Source: DAORHV01 sp964448405 (GTDB taxonomy: Bacteria > Patescibacteriota > Gracilibacteria > Peribacterales > Peribacteraceae). Taken from it: 20,113 bases of DNA. Under the pieces are notes generated by a model. The model saw only the letters and a program-made list of their open reading frames with translations, was not told the origin of the DNA and ran no database searches. Every line of letters starts with the position of its first letter. Position 1 is the stretch's first letter. Location: positions 1 to 20,113 of the forward strand of contig CAYUVW010000022.1 of assembly GCA_964448405.1 (NCBI GenBank), given 5' to 3'. Shown one piece after another: positions 6,204 to 12,302 of the stretch. A program made the position numbers and the translations under genes.

Positions 6204-7047
6204 TGTCTTTCGGCAGCACCCAATCGGTCTCGGGTTCAATGAGTTTGTGAATCTCGCTCGGCTTGTCGTGCATTGCCAACACCATGCCGCCACCGCCGGT
6301 GCGCCCACCGGCACCGATGACCTTGGCTGAACCGCCGATCTTCTCGATTGCCGCGATGAACGCTGCCACGTGCGGCGGCACCACACCCAATGCGACCTGG
6401 GCTTTGTGGTGGTCGCGGAGAACGGTGTGCAGACTTTCGCCTCCGGCGATGCGTTCGGTGCACTTACCGATTGCATCAATGGCGTCGGCACACTCCTTTT
6501 CACGACTGCGGATCCATGCCACCAATTCGGGCGTGGTTTCGTTGGGCGTGCCGGTATCAATAAGAATGGCTTTACCGAGCACTTCACCCGGCATGCCGAT
6601 TGCGACCGGTTCATGGCCCTTCTGAAAATACACCGGCTGGCGCTCCCAAATGACTGCGAAGTCCATGCCGCTGTTACCGGGGTTCAGTTCGTCCTCAATT
6701 GCCAATGCCTGCTTGCGACAGTCCTCGCCGAGCAACATTTTGCAGACGGCGATGATGAGCGCCGTGGACGAGCCCATGCCCTTGCCCAGCGGAATATGGT
6801 TTTCAACCGAAACGGTTCCGGCGAGCTTGGGGTCGCAACGCTTGATAATCTCGCGCAAATACGTCATCCACACGTCGTTGGCCGGCATGTGTGGCCATTC
6901 GATTTCCAACCCGTGCTTGCGGTCGCGCTTGTGCGTCACGCCCATCCAATGCTGCGAGGGGAACGCAATGCCGGGTTTGCCGAAGAGCATGGCGTACTCG
7001 CCACTCACGATAATCTTGCCGGTGACGTGGGCGGTGCGTGCGCTCAT
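6172..7047 (-). CDS. mvk: Mevalonate kinase-like GHMP kinase
   Basis: A 291-residue GHMP kinase expected to phosphorylate mevalonate with ATP. Motif 1 is GKIIVSGEYAMLFGKPGIAF (residues 10-29), motif 2 is IPLGKGMGSSTA (85-96), and motif 3 near the C-terminus is a glycine-rich GAGGRTGGGG. Glu118 and Asp129 have the spacing of the catalytic Glu and Asp of animal mevalonate kinase. Motif 1 has GEYA, common in phosphomevalonate kinases, where mevalonate kinases usually have GEHA; FGKPGIA and motif 2 are mevalonate kinase-like. It is the only GHMP kinase in the window besides the decarboxylase. The ATG at 7047 is preferred over ATG codons at 7059 and 7101, which fall inside or beyond the shared promoter. 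The gene diverges from the prenyltransferase gene with 23 bases between starts and overlaps the HAD gene tail to tail. Confidence 0.85.
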   Translation of the reverse strand: MSARTAHVTGKIIVSGEYAMLFGKPGIAFPSQHWMGVTHKRDRKHGLEIEWPHMPANDVWMTYLREIIKRCDPKLAGTVSVENHIPLGKGMGSSTALIIAVCKMLLGEDCRKQALAIEDELNPGNSGMDFAVIWERQPVYFQKGHEPVAIGMPGEVLGKAILIDTGTPNETTPELVAWIRSREKECADAIDAIGKCTERIAGGESLHTVLRDHHKAQVALGVVPPHVAAFIAAIEKIGGSAKVIGAGGRTGGGGMVLAMHDKPSEIHKLIEPETDWVLPKDISPSDGVETR

Positions 7048-7056
7048 GGCTCGTGC

Positions 7057-7065
7057 CATACTATG
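7057..7065. promoter_or_regulatory. Near-palindromic bidirectional -10 element between mvk and ispA
   Basis: CATACTATG reads CATAGTATG on the other strand, a palindrome except for the centre base. It offers -10-like hexamers in both directions: CATACT or TACTAT toward the prenyltransferase ATG at 7071 (six to eight bases away), and CATAGT or TAGTAT toward the kinase ATG at 7047 (10-12 bases away). No convincing -35 box is seen on either side. With only 23 bases between the two start codons there is little room for separate promoters. Confidence 0.5.
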
Positions 7066-7070
7066 CACGT

Positions 7071-7952
7071 ATGCCGACCAACGCCACACCCTTCGATACA
7101 TTCTCTGTCACGTATGTGCCGGAGATTGAATCCGCACTGGACCGCTGCAGCTCCGGTGGCGGCGATGCCCAGCTGATTGAAGCCATGCGCTACAGCTTGC
7201 TCATGGCCGGAAAGCGCATTCGTCCGCTCCTGGTCCTTATGGCCGCCGATGCCTGCGGAGCGGACGCGAAAGCCGCCATGCCCGCCGCTTGCGCCGTTGA
7301 AATGGTCCATGCGTTCTCGCTCATTCACGATGACCTCCCGGCCATGGATAACGACGACCTGCGTCGCGGCAAACCTACCAACCACAAAGTATACGGCGAG
7401 GCGACGGCGATTTTGGCCGGCGATGCATTGTTGGCATTGGCGTTCGAAACACTCATGCAGCTGCCCGCCGCGATTGCGCAACGCTGTGCGATTGAACTCT
7501 CGCGTGCTACCGGCGTGGCAGGCATGACCGGCGGACAATCCATGGACATGCGCGGACTGGGCGCCAAGGCCGGTATTCAGGACGTGCAGTTGCTGCACTC
7601 GCGCAAGACCGGCGCGCTCATCGTGGCGTGCGTGCGGATGGGTGCCATGGTCGCCGCTGCATCCGATGACAAACTTCAGGCGCTGACACGCTACGCGGAG
7701 GGCATTGGTGTTGCGTTCCAAATCACCGACGATCTTCTGGATGTAACGGCTAGCAGCGCCGCGCTTGGCAAGACCGCAGGGAAGGATGTTGCACAGGGCA
7801 AAGTCACCTATCCTTCATTGCTTGGAATCGAGGGCAGCAAAGCGGCCGCCAAAGTTGCCGTGAACGATGCTGTGAACGCGTTGTTGCCGTTTGGAAAAAA
7901 GGCAGAGCATCTGGTCGATTTGGCCGGGTATATTCTGGCGCGGAAAAAATAA
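7071..7952 (+). CDS. ispA: Trans-isoprenyl diphosphate synthase, farnesyl diphosphate synthase type
   Basis: Head-to-tail condensation of IPP with allylic diphosphates; cytosolic. The 293-residue protein has both aspartate-rich motifs: DDLPAMDNDDLRRG with Asp87, Asp88 and Asp93, and QITDDLLD with Asp220, Asp221 and Asp224. The four-residue spacing inside the first motif and the aromatic Phe82 five residues before it are the usual marks of bacterial (type II) farnesyl diphosphate synthases, so a C15 product is predicted. A C20 product is the main alternative. The start at ATG 7071 gives the standard N-terminus; an in-frame GTG at 7038 lies within the divergent kinase gene. FPP is the allylic primer for the undecaprenyl-diphosphate synthase encoded convergently just downstream. 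Confidence 0.93.
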   Translation: MPTNATPFDTFSVTYVPEIESALDRCSSGGGDAQLIEAMRYSLLMAGKRIRPLLVLMAADACGADAKAAMPAACAVEMVHAFSLIHDDLPAMDNDDLRRGKPTNHKVYGEATAILAGDALLALAFETLMQLPAAIAQRCAIELSRATGVAGMTGGQSMDMRGLGAKAGIQDVQLLHSRKTGALIVACVRMGAMVAAASDDKLQALTRYAEGIGVAFQITDDLLDVTASSAALGKTAGKDVAQGKVTYPSLLGIEGSKAAAKVAVNDAVNALLPFGKKAEHLVDLAGYILARKK

Positions 7953-7961
7953 CGTTCATAC

Positions 7962-7980
7962 GTGCGATGCGACGTCGCAC
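7962..7980. terminator. Stem-loop between convergent ispA and uppS, weak terminator candidate
   Basis: GTGCGA (7962-7967) can pair with TCGCAC (7975-7980) around a seven-base loop, and TGCGACGTCGCA (7968-7979) is itself a perfect palindrome. It lies in the 40-base gap between the stop codons of convergent genes, where a two-way terminator would be expected. Only a short T-rich stretch follows on the plus strand after 11 bases, so the case is weak. Confidence 0.25.
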
Positions 7981-7992
7981 CTGCGGACACGT

Positions 7993-8670
7993 TTATTTTC
8001 CAAACCGCCGCTTGCGGCTCGCGAGCGTCTCGATTGCCGCGCCGATGTCGTCGCTGGTGAAATCCGGGAAGTGTTTGTCCAAGAATATCCATTCGGCGTA
8101 CGCGCTTTGGAAGAGGAAGAAGTTGCTGGTGCGCTGCTCGCCTGACGTTCGAATGATCAGATCGATATCCGGCAGCTGCGGCTGGTCCATTGCGGCACGA
8201 ATAGCTTCCTCTGTGGCTTCCTTGGCCGATTCCAGCTTCCGCACTGCGCGTGTCACTTCGTCTTTTCCGCCGTAATCAATGGCCATGTGCAGATACAACT
8301 TTGTCGTTGACGGAGGATCATTGGCGACATCTTCCAGCAGTGCCTTCAGCGACTTCGGCATGCGGTCGGTACGACCGGAGCGAATGAGGCGTACGCCGCT
8401 GTTCTTCAAATTTTCACGTTCCTTGCGAATGTATTTCTCAAAGAGTTTCATCAGCTGTTCCACCTCCATTTTCTCGCGCTTCCAGTTCTCGGTGGAGAAC
8501 GCCCAGAACGTGAGTGTTTCAATGCGCTCATCGCGTGCACACCATTCTACGATGGTGTTGAAATTTTCAGCTGATTGTTCATGGCCTTTCCACGGCAGTA
8601 TGCCGCGGTCTTTAGCCCAACGACGGTTGCCGTCCGGAATCAGCGCGATGTGCAGCGGCTTCTCGCTCAT
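7993..8670 (-). CDS. uppS: Undecaprenyl-diphosphate synthase (cis-prenyltransferase)
   Basis: Extends FPP with IPP units in cis to the long-chain polyprenyl diphosphate used as the lipid carrier for peptidoglycan and other envelope glycans. The 225-residue protein has the family blocks in order: IPDGNRRWA with the catalytic Asp13, FSTENWKR near residue 60, and RTSGEQRTSNFFLFQ near residue 173 followed by AYAEWIF. The start ATG at 8670 overlaps the idi stop codon (ATGA) and gives the expected N-terminus; longer in-frame readings would lie within idi. The overlap and the lack of a Shine-Dalgarno sequence suggest translational coupling to idi. Chain length is inferred from the family; C50-C55 is usual in bacteria. 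Confidence 0.95.
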   Translation of the reverse strand: MSEKPLHIALIPDGNRRWAKDRGILPWKGHEQSAENFNTIVEWCARDERIETLTFWAFSTENWKREKMEVEQLMKLFEKYIRKERENLKNSGVRLIRSGRTDRMPKSLKALLEDVANDPPSTTKLYLHMAIDYGGKDEVTRAVRKLESAKEATEEAIRAAMDQPQLPDIDLIIRTSGEQRTSNFFLFQSAYAEWIFLDKHFPDFTSDDIGAAIETLASRKRRFGK

Positions 8671-9182
8671 TTCAGTAATTTCGGAAGGCCCAAATGGAAC
8701 CACGGCGTGTACTGTTCGGGGTTCGCTTCGAAATCTTTGAGTAGCTTGTCGGTGGACATCCACTTCCATTCGGATACTTCATCGGGGTTGGGTTGCACAT
8801 CGGCGTCCGGACAGTAGCCGACCAGCATGGTCACATATTCGTGCTCGACGCCTTTTCCGCTCGGACATTCGGCGCGGTAGACGTAATCCGAATGTGCGAC
8901 CAACGGCGTGGTGAAACCCAATTCTTCCTTCAGACGGCGTTCGCCCGCTTCCGTCGGCGTCTCATCTTCGAACGGATGACTGCAGCAGGTGTTGGCCCAG
9001 ACTCCGGCCCACAGCATTTTTTTGTCGCAGCGGCGCTGAATCAAGATTTCCTTCCGGCCGTTGCGGAACACATACACCGAAAACGCGCGGTGCAACTGGC
9101 CTTTGCCGGTGTGGGCGGCCAACAGATCTGCTTCGCCGAGCGGCGTGCCTTGTTCATCGACGAGGGTGACGGTGCGTTTCAT
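8667..9182 (-). CDS. idi: Isopentenyl-diphosphate delta-isomerase, type I (Nudix fold)
   Basis: Interconverts IPP and DMAPP, essential when IPP is made only by the mevalonate route. The 171-residue protein matches type I enzymes in length. Visible residues include the metal ligands His24 and His31, the catalytic Cys67 in NTCCSHP with His69, the Nudix-like helix AGERRLKEELG (residues 79-89) and the catalytic Glu115 in VEHEYVTM. The ATG at 9182 (MKRTVTLVDEQG) fits the family N-terminus better than an ATG eight codons upstream. It is the first gene of the idi-uppS pair, with a weak promoter eight bases before the start. A type II (FMN) enzyme is ruled out by the fold. Confidence 0.95.
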   Translation of the reverse strand: MKRTVTLVDEQGTPLGEADLLAAHTGKGQLHRAFSVYVFRNGRKEILIQRRCDKKMLWAGVWANTCCSHPFEDETPTEAGERRLKEELGFTTPLVAHSDYVYRAECPSGKGVEHEYVTMLVGYCPDADVQPNPDEVSEWKWMSTDKLLKDFEANPEQYTPWFHLGLPKLLK

Positions 9183-9190
9183 GAGATGCC

Positions 9191-9219
9191 AGCATGCCGC
9201 GTGCATTCGGCGCAGGCAA
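9191..9219 (-). promoter_or_regulatory. Weak candidate promoter of idi-uppS
   Basis: On the minus strand TTGCCT (4/6) is followed after 17 bases by CATGCT (3/6), ending eight bases before the ATG at 9182. The match is poor, but spacing and distance repeat the pattern of better promoters in this window. Confidence 0.3.
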
Positions 9220-9263
9220 ATGCTTTGCTCCGGCCATTTCTAGCCTTTTTTTAGATTTTCGTG

Positions 9264-9269
9264 TACACT
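9264..9269 (+). promoter_or_regulatory. Possible -10 box of the Hcp-like gene
   Basis: TACACT ends 22 bases before the ATG at 9292, leaving a leader of roughly 15 bases without a Shine-Dalgarno sequence. An overlapping TATGAA (9269-9274) is an alternative. No clear -35 box is seen, only a T-rich run. This is one of the few gene starts that does not fit the near-leaderless pattern. Confidence 0.25.
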
Positions 9270-9291
9270 ATGAAGATTTCCCCGAATCCTT

Positions 9292-9918
9292 ATGCAGACA
9301 CACACCCACTTTCGTTCGGTTGTCACCCTAGGTTTTGCTCTAGCCGTAGCGGCTTGCATCGCCCTTGGTGCGTTGTTGCTGAAAGCAGCCGCGCCACTCG
9401 ATATCGACGTGGCCATGGCCGCTCCGAGCGCCGTGAATACGATTTTGAATAACATCGACATGGAAATCTTCCTGCGGGTGGATGGCATTACCGGCGAGGC
9501 CGATGAAGATCGTCACCAGAACGACGTGCTTGTCGACTCCTTCTCTTTTGGTGCCAAGCGCACGCCTTCCGCCACGTCCGTGACCATGTCGGACTTCCTC
9601 GTCACCATGCCGGCGAACAAGGCCTCTGCCAAACTGATGGTCTACGCCGCCGGAAGCGTAAACGTACCCAAGGTCGTACTTTCCGTGCGTCGCAAAGGTG
9701 CTACGCAGGACTTTTTGCGCTGGACGCTGACCGACACGTTCGTGAGCTCCTACCAGACGGTGGGCAATCTTCACGGCGACGGCGTGCAGGACCAGGTTGG
9801 ATTTACATTCGGAAAAATCGAAGCCGAGTACCGCCAGATTCTGCCCGATGGCAACTACGGTGCTCCGGTTCGTTCCGGATGGGATCGTCGCTCGAATAAG
9901 CCAGTACCTGTAAAGTAA
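9292..9918 (+). CDS. Exported Hcp-fold protein (type VI secretion Hcp-like domain)
   Basis: A 208-residue protein with two parts. Residues 1-8 are polar with Arg8, followed by a hydrophobic helix (about 9-35) ending near AMAAP (41-45): a signal peptide or N-terminal membrane anchor. Residues 55-205 resemble the Hcp family: MEIFLRVDGITGEA, then DSFSFGA, then KVVLSVRRKGATQDFLRWTL, VGFTFGKIEAEY, and the typical ending DGNYGAPVRSGWD. Hcp proteins form hexameric rings in type VI secretion tubes, but classical Hcp lacks a signal peptide and no other secretion-system gene is present here. It is therefore more likely a cell-surface or extracytoplasmic Hcp-fold protein of unknown role. It is divergent from idi and convergent with rmlA, and probably a single-gene unit. 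Confidence 0.75.
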   Translation: MQTHTHFRSVVTLGFALAVAACIALGALLLKAAAPLDIDVAMAAPSAVNTILNNIDMEIFLRVDGITGEADEDRHQNDVLVDSFSFGAKRTPSATSVTMSDFLVTMPANKASAKLMVYAAGSVNVPKVVLSVRRKGATQDFLRWTLTDTFVSSYQTVGNLHGDGVQDQVGFTFGKIEAEYRQILPDGNYGAPVRSGWDRRSNKPVPVK

Positions 9919-9933
9919 GCAGGTATTAGGCGA

Positions 9934-10722
9934 TTAGCGACGAGCTGCGAGCAGTTCCGCGCGCTTGATTTTCTCCTGTGCCGACAAGTTGCGTTCGGTG
10001 GCGGCGTGCGCGGCATCGATACGCTTGTTGCGGACCATTTCGGCGGCACGGTACAGACTTTCGAACGTTCCGGCGTCGATCCATTCATCGTTCAAAATCG
10101 TGGCTTTGGCTTCGCCGTTCTCCACGTACCAGCGGCTGACGTCGGTGATTTCCAATTCGCCGCGGGCGGATGGCTTCAGATTGCGAATGATCTCGAAGCA
10201 GCGTGCGTCGTACACGTAGCAGCCGGTGACGGCCAGGTTGCTCTTGGGCTTGGCGGGCTTTTCTTCAATGGACGTCACTTTGTCGCCGTCCAACGTGGCC
10301 ACGCCGAAACGCTTGCAGTCGGGGAGTTCCTTTAGGAACAAATGTGCTCCGCCCTTGAAGTCGTGGATGACCGGCGCGATGTCGCCGAAGAACACGTTGT
10401 CGCCCAAGATCACGCAGCAGTCGTCGCCGGCGGCGAACTTCTCGGCCAGGCCGAGTGCCTGCGCAATGCCGGATGGCGTGTCCTGCACTTTGTACGCAAA
10501 CGAGCAGCCCATCTTGGCGCCGGAACCCAGGTAGTCGGTAATCTGACCCATGTTCTCCGAACCCGTCACAATGGCGATGTCGTGGATGCCCGCACTGCGC
10601 ATGATGTCCAGTGGGTACTCGATGAGCGGACGGTCGTAGACCGGCAACAGGCTTTTGTTGGTCACGTCGGTCAACGGCTTGAGCCGTGAACCCGTTCCGC
10701 CGCAAATGAGAACACCTTTCAT
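9934..10722 (-). CDS. rmlA: Glucose-1-phosphate thymidylyltransferase-like nucleotidyltransferase
   Basis: Activates glucose 1-phosphate with dTTP to dTDP-glucose, the first step of dTDP-deoxysugar synthesis. The 262-residue protein shows the nucleotide-binding opening LICGGTGSRLKPLT (residues 5-18) with NKSLLPVYDRPLIEYPL, then QDTPSGIAQALGLA, the metal-binding ILGDNVFFG, EEKPAKPKSNLAVTG and GELEITDV. It is somewhat shorter than the classical 290-residue RmlA at the C-terminus. Its neighbour across a 152-base divergent region is a clear dTDP-glucose 4,6-dehydratase, which supports dTDP-glucose as the product; other NDP-sugar pyrophosphorylases share the fold. A -10 box TAGAAT ends nine bases before the ATG at 10722. 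Confidence 0.9.
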   Translation of the reverse strand: MKGVLICGGTGSRLKPLTDVTNKSLLPVYDRPLIEYPLDIMRSAGIHDIAIVTGSENMGQITDYLGSGAKMGCSFAYKVQDTPSGIAQALGLAEKFAAGDDCCVILGDNVFFGDIAPVIHDFKGGAHLFLKELPDCKRFGVATLDGDKVTSIEEKPAKPKSNLAVTGCYVYDARCFEIIRNLKPSARGELEITDVSRWYVENGEAKATILNDEWIDAGTFESLYRAAEMVRNKRIDAAHAATERNLSAQEKIKRAELLAARR

Positions 10723-10731
10723 AGGGAACGA

Positions 10732-10737
10732 ATTCTA
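10732..10737 (-). promoter_or_regulatory. -10 box of rmlA
   Basis: On the minus strand TAGAAT (5/6 to consensus) ends nine bases before the ATG at 10722. No Shine-Dalgarno sequence is present and no good -35 box is seen at 16-18 bases. Confidence 0.4.
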
Positions 10738-10778
10738 GCGCCGAGGGCTGCGGTAAGCCATAGGAAATACAGAAGGGA

Positions 10779-10814
10779 TTTCAAGGAGTCCAAAGAAACC
10801 AAAGAGTCCAAGGA
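10779..10814. repeat. Four tandem 9-bp units in the rmlA-rmlB divergent region
   Basis: Four consecutive nonamers read TTTCAAGGA, GTCCAAAGA, AACCAAAGA and GTCCAAGGA, a degenerate repeat of the form NNCCAARGA. Two more units occur in reverse orientation 13 bases further on (10824-10841). The array lies between divergent genes and could be an operator array for a regulator binding every 9 bases, or part of a small dispersed element. It is far too short and degenerate for CRISPR. Confidence 0.6.
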
Positions 10815-10838
10815 TGGCGAGATTCGTTGGACTCCTTG
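10782..10838. repeat. Perfect 12-bp inverted repeat overlapping the nonamer array
   Basis: CAAGGAGTCCAA (10782-10793) and TTGGACTCCTTG (10827-10838) are exact reverse complements separated by 33 bases. The right arm overlaps a possible -35 box of rmlB (TTGGAA, 10836-10841). No T-run follows either arm, so a terminator role is unlikely; a protein-binding site or cruciform/RNA hairpin is possible. Confidence 0.65.
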
Positions 10839-10860
10839 GAATCACGGGCTTCTTCTAGGG

Positions 10861-10866
10861 TAGTAT
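10861..10866 (+). promoter_or_regulatory. -10 box of rmlB
   Basis: TAGTAT (4/6) ends eight bases before the ATG at 10875. A possible -35, TTGGAA at 10836-10841, is 19 bases upstream and sits in the right arm of the inverted repeat, so a factor bound there could block transcription. Confidence 0.4.
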
Positions 10867-10874
10867 CAACTCCT

Positions 10875-11828
10875 ATGAACATTCTTGTTACAGGAGGGGC
10901 CGGATTCATCGGCTCGCACTTCGTCCTCCGGCACCGTCAGCTGCATCCGGCCGACGGCATTGTGGTCGTGGACGCCTTGCGCCACGGCGCGGACAAGCAC
11001 TACCTGGACGCCGCCATGGACGGCATCACGTTCGTGGAAGGGGACATCGCCGACGTGGAACTCATGCACAAGCTGGTGAAGCAGTATCTTATCGATGTGG
11101 TGGTGAACTTCGCGGCCGAGACGCACGTGGACCGCAGCATCGCAAATCCTGTTCCGTTCTTGCACAGCAACGTTGTCGGCGTCCAAAGCCTGATCGAAGT
11201 TTGCCGCCAGCGTCCCGATACGTTGCTCATGCACATCTCCACCGATGAAGTGTACGGCGACGTGCAAGACGGAGAGCGCCCCAAAGAACTCGGTGACCCA
11301 CTGATGCCCAGTTCGCCGTATGCGGCCAGCAAGGGTGCAGGCGATTTACTCATTCATGCCGCAGTGCGTACGTACGGCATTCGTGCGCGCATCTCGCGTT
11401 GCACCAACAACTACGGCCCGCACCAAGCGGCCGAGAAATTCATCCCCACCGTCATTCGCCGCGCTTTGGCTAACCAGCCGGTACCCATTTACGCCAAGGG
11501 CGAGAACAAGCGCGACTGGCTGTACGTCACCGACCATACCGACGCCATCGAGTCGGTGATCCGCGCGCCCGACGGCGACGGAAAAATCTTCCACGTATCG
11601 GCCGACGGCGAGCGCCGCAACATCGATGTCGCCAAACAAATCCTCACGTTGCTCGGCAAACCCGAAAGCCTGCTCACGTTCGTAAAAGACCGTCCCGGCC
11701 ACGACTGGCGCTATGCGTTGGATGCCTCCTCAACCCACGTTCTTGGCTGGAAACCGAAGATCGATTTCGATGAAGGGCTGCGGCGTACCGTGGAGTGGTA
11801 TCAGATGCTGGTGAACAACGCGGAGTAG
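10875..11828 (+). CDS. rmlB: dTDP-glucose 4,6-dehydratase
   Basis: Converts dTDP-glucose to dTDP-4-keto-6-deoxyglucose with bound NAD+. The 317-residue short-chain dehydrogenase/reductase-fold protein starts with the Rossmann motif VTGGAGFIGS (residues 5-14). It has the catalytic triad of the dehydratases, Thr123-Asp124-Glu125 in ISTDEVYG, the Tyr149/Lys153 pair in SSPYAASK, and NNYGPHQAAEKFIP and KRDWLYVTDH, both typical of RmlB. The ATG at 10875 is preferred over an in-frame TTG at 10827, which lies in the inverted repeat. It is divergent from rmlA. No rmlC or rmlD follows, so rhamnose synthesis is not supported here; the keto sugar probably feeds the DegT aminotransferase encoded at 16524-17624. 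It ends nine bases before a convergent orphan gene. Confidence 0.94.
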   Translation: MNILVTGGAGFIGSHFVLRHRQLHPADGIVVVDALRHGADKHYLDAAMDGITFVEGDIADVELMHKLVKQYLIDVVVNFAAETHVDRSIANPVPFLHSNVVGVQSLIEVCRQRPDTLLMHISTDEVYGDVQDGERPKELGDPLMPSSPYAASKGAGDLLIHAAVRTYGIRARISRCTNNYGPHQAAEKFIPTVIRRALANQPVPIYAKGENKRDWLYVTDHTDAIESVIRAPDGDGKIFHVSADGERRNIDVAKQILTLLGKPESLLTFVKDRPGHDWRYALDASSTHVLGWKPKIDFDEGLRRTVEWYQMLVNNAE

Positions 11829-11837
11829 GCGAAGTCG

Positions 11838-12218
11838 CTAGTCCGGCATCGATGCCGGGCCGATTTGCTCCATCAATTGCTTTTTGAATGCATTGGTCCT
11901 TTCGAACAATGGAAAATTTCCAAAGGAGACTGCGGGTTTAGCGGCCTGAAATTCATCCAATGCTGCCGCAGCAGACAAGACATTGACCACTTCAGCGCGT
12001 AGTTTGGCATCCAGGTAGCCCGGAATGACGACGTCTTCCACCGGGATCTCTTCGGCACCCCGAAAGAGATCCGCGATGACTTCGCGCGCTGTTAGTACGT
12101 TCATCGCCACACCCAAGCCTTCGGCCGGAGTGATGTGTTTTTTGAGCGTCAGTGCCTGAGCGCTCGCTTCACGTCCGCTGAACGCACGTTCCACGCTTCG
12201 TTGAGTGATATTGGGCAT
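11838..12218 (-). CDS. Hypothetical 126-residue protein with strong promoter
   Basis: I do not recognise this protein. It starts MPNITQRSVERAFSG and is predicted soluble and mainly helical, with Ala-rich stretches (LSAAAALDEFQAAKPA near residues 81-96), no signal peptide and no cysteine. The end (ERTNAFKKQLMEQIGP) looks like an amphipathic helix. The reading frame is open further upstream to 12554, but the ATG at 12218 is chosen because a near-consensus promoter ends six bases before it and the upstream part crosses an AT-rich noncoding island and the opposing glycosyltransferase gene. It is convergent with rmlB and divergent from the GT4 cluster, so it is probably a single-gene unit. No function can be proposed. 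Confidence 0.65.
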   Translation of the reverse strand: MPNITQRSVERAFSGREASAQALTLKKHITPAEGLGVAMNVLTAREVIADLFRGAEEIPVEDVVIPGYLDAKLRAEVVNVLSAAAALDEFQAAKPAVSFGNFPLFERTNAFKKQLMEQIGPASMPD

Positions 12219-12224
12219 AAATAT

Positions 12225-12253
12225 ATTATAATATAATATTAAGTATTTGTAAA
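12225..12253 (-). promoter_or_regulatory. Near-consensus sigma70 promoter in an AT-rich island
   Basis: On the minus strand TTTACA (5/6) and a perfect TATAAT are separated by exactly 17 bases. The -10 ends six bases before the ATG at 12218, leaving no room for a leader or ribosome binding site. The surrounding 12219-12258 is almost entirely A and T, in sharp contrast to its flanks. This is the best promoter in the window. Confidence 0.75.
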
Positions 12254-12289
12254 ATATGAGGCGCGTATGCAGGAAAGGAGGCGTGCGGG

Positions 12290-12295
12290 TACACT
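12290..12295 (+). promoter_or_regulatory. -10 box of the GT4 gene cluster
   Basis: TACACT ends seven bases before the ATG at 12303. A purine-rich AGGAAAGGAGG lies at 12271-12281 but is 21 bases from the ATG, too far for a Shine-Dalgarno function and upstream of the likely transcription start. The -35 is weak. Confidence 0.35.
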
Positions 12296-12302
12296 GTCGG
12301 CG

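Noticed and set aside
9905..9925. Inverted repeat TACCTG/CAGGTA between the Hcp-like gene and rmlA as a terminator
   Set aside because: The six-base stem overlaps the end of the coding region, has a nine-base loop and lacks a T-tract on both strands.
10779..10841. CRISPR or insertion-sequence end at the rmlA-rmlB repeats
   Set aside because: Units are 9 bp, contiguous and degenerate with no spacers, and no transposase or target duplication is nearby.
12271..12281. Purine-rich AGGAAAGGAGG as a Shine-Dalgarno site for the first GT4 gene
   Set aside because: It is 21 bases from the best ATG (12303), and a -10 box lies between them. An in-frame CTG at 12294 would be closer but would be an unusual start.
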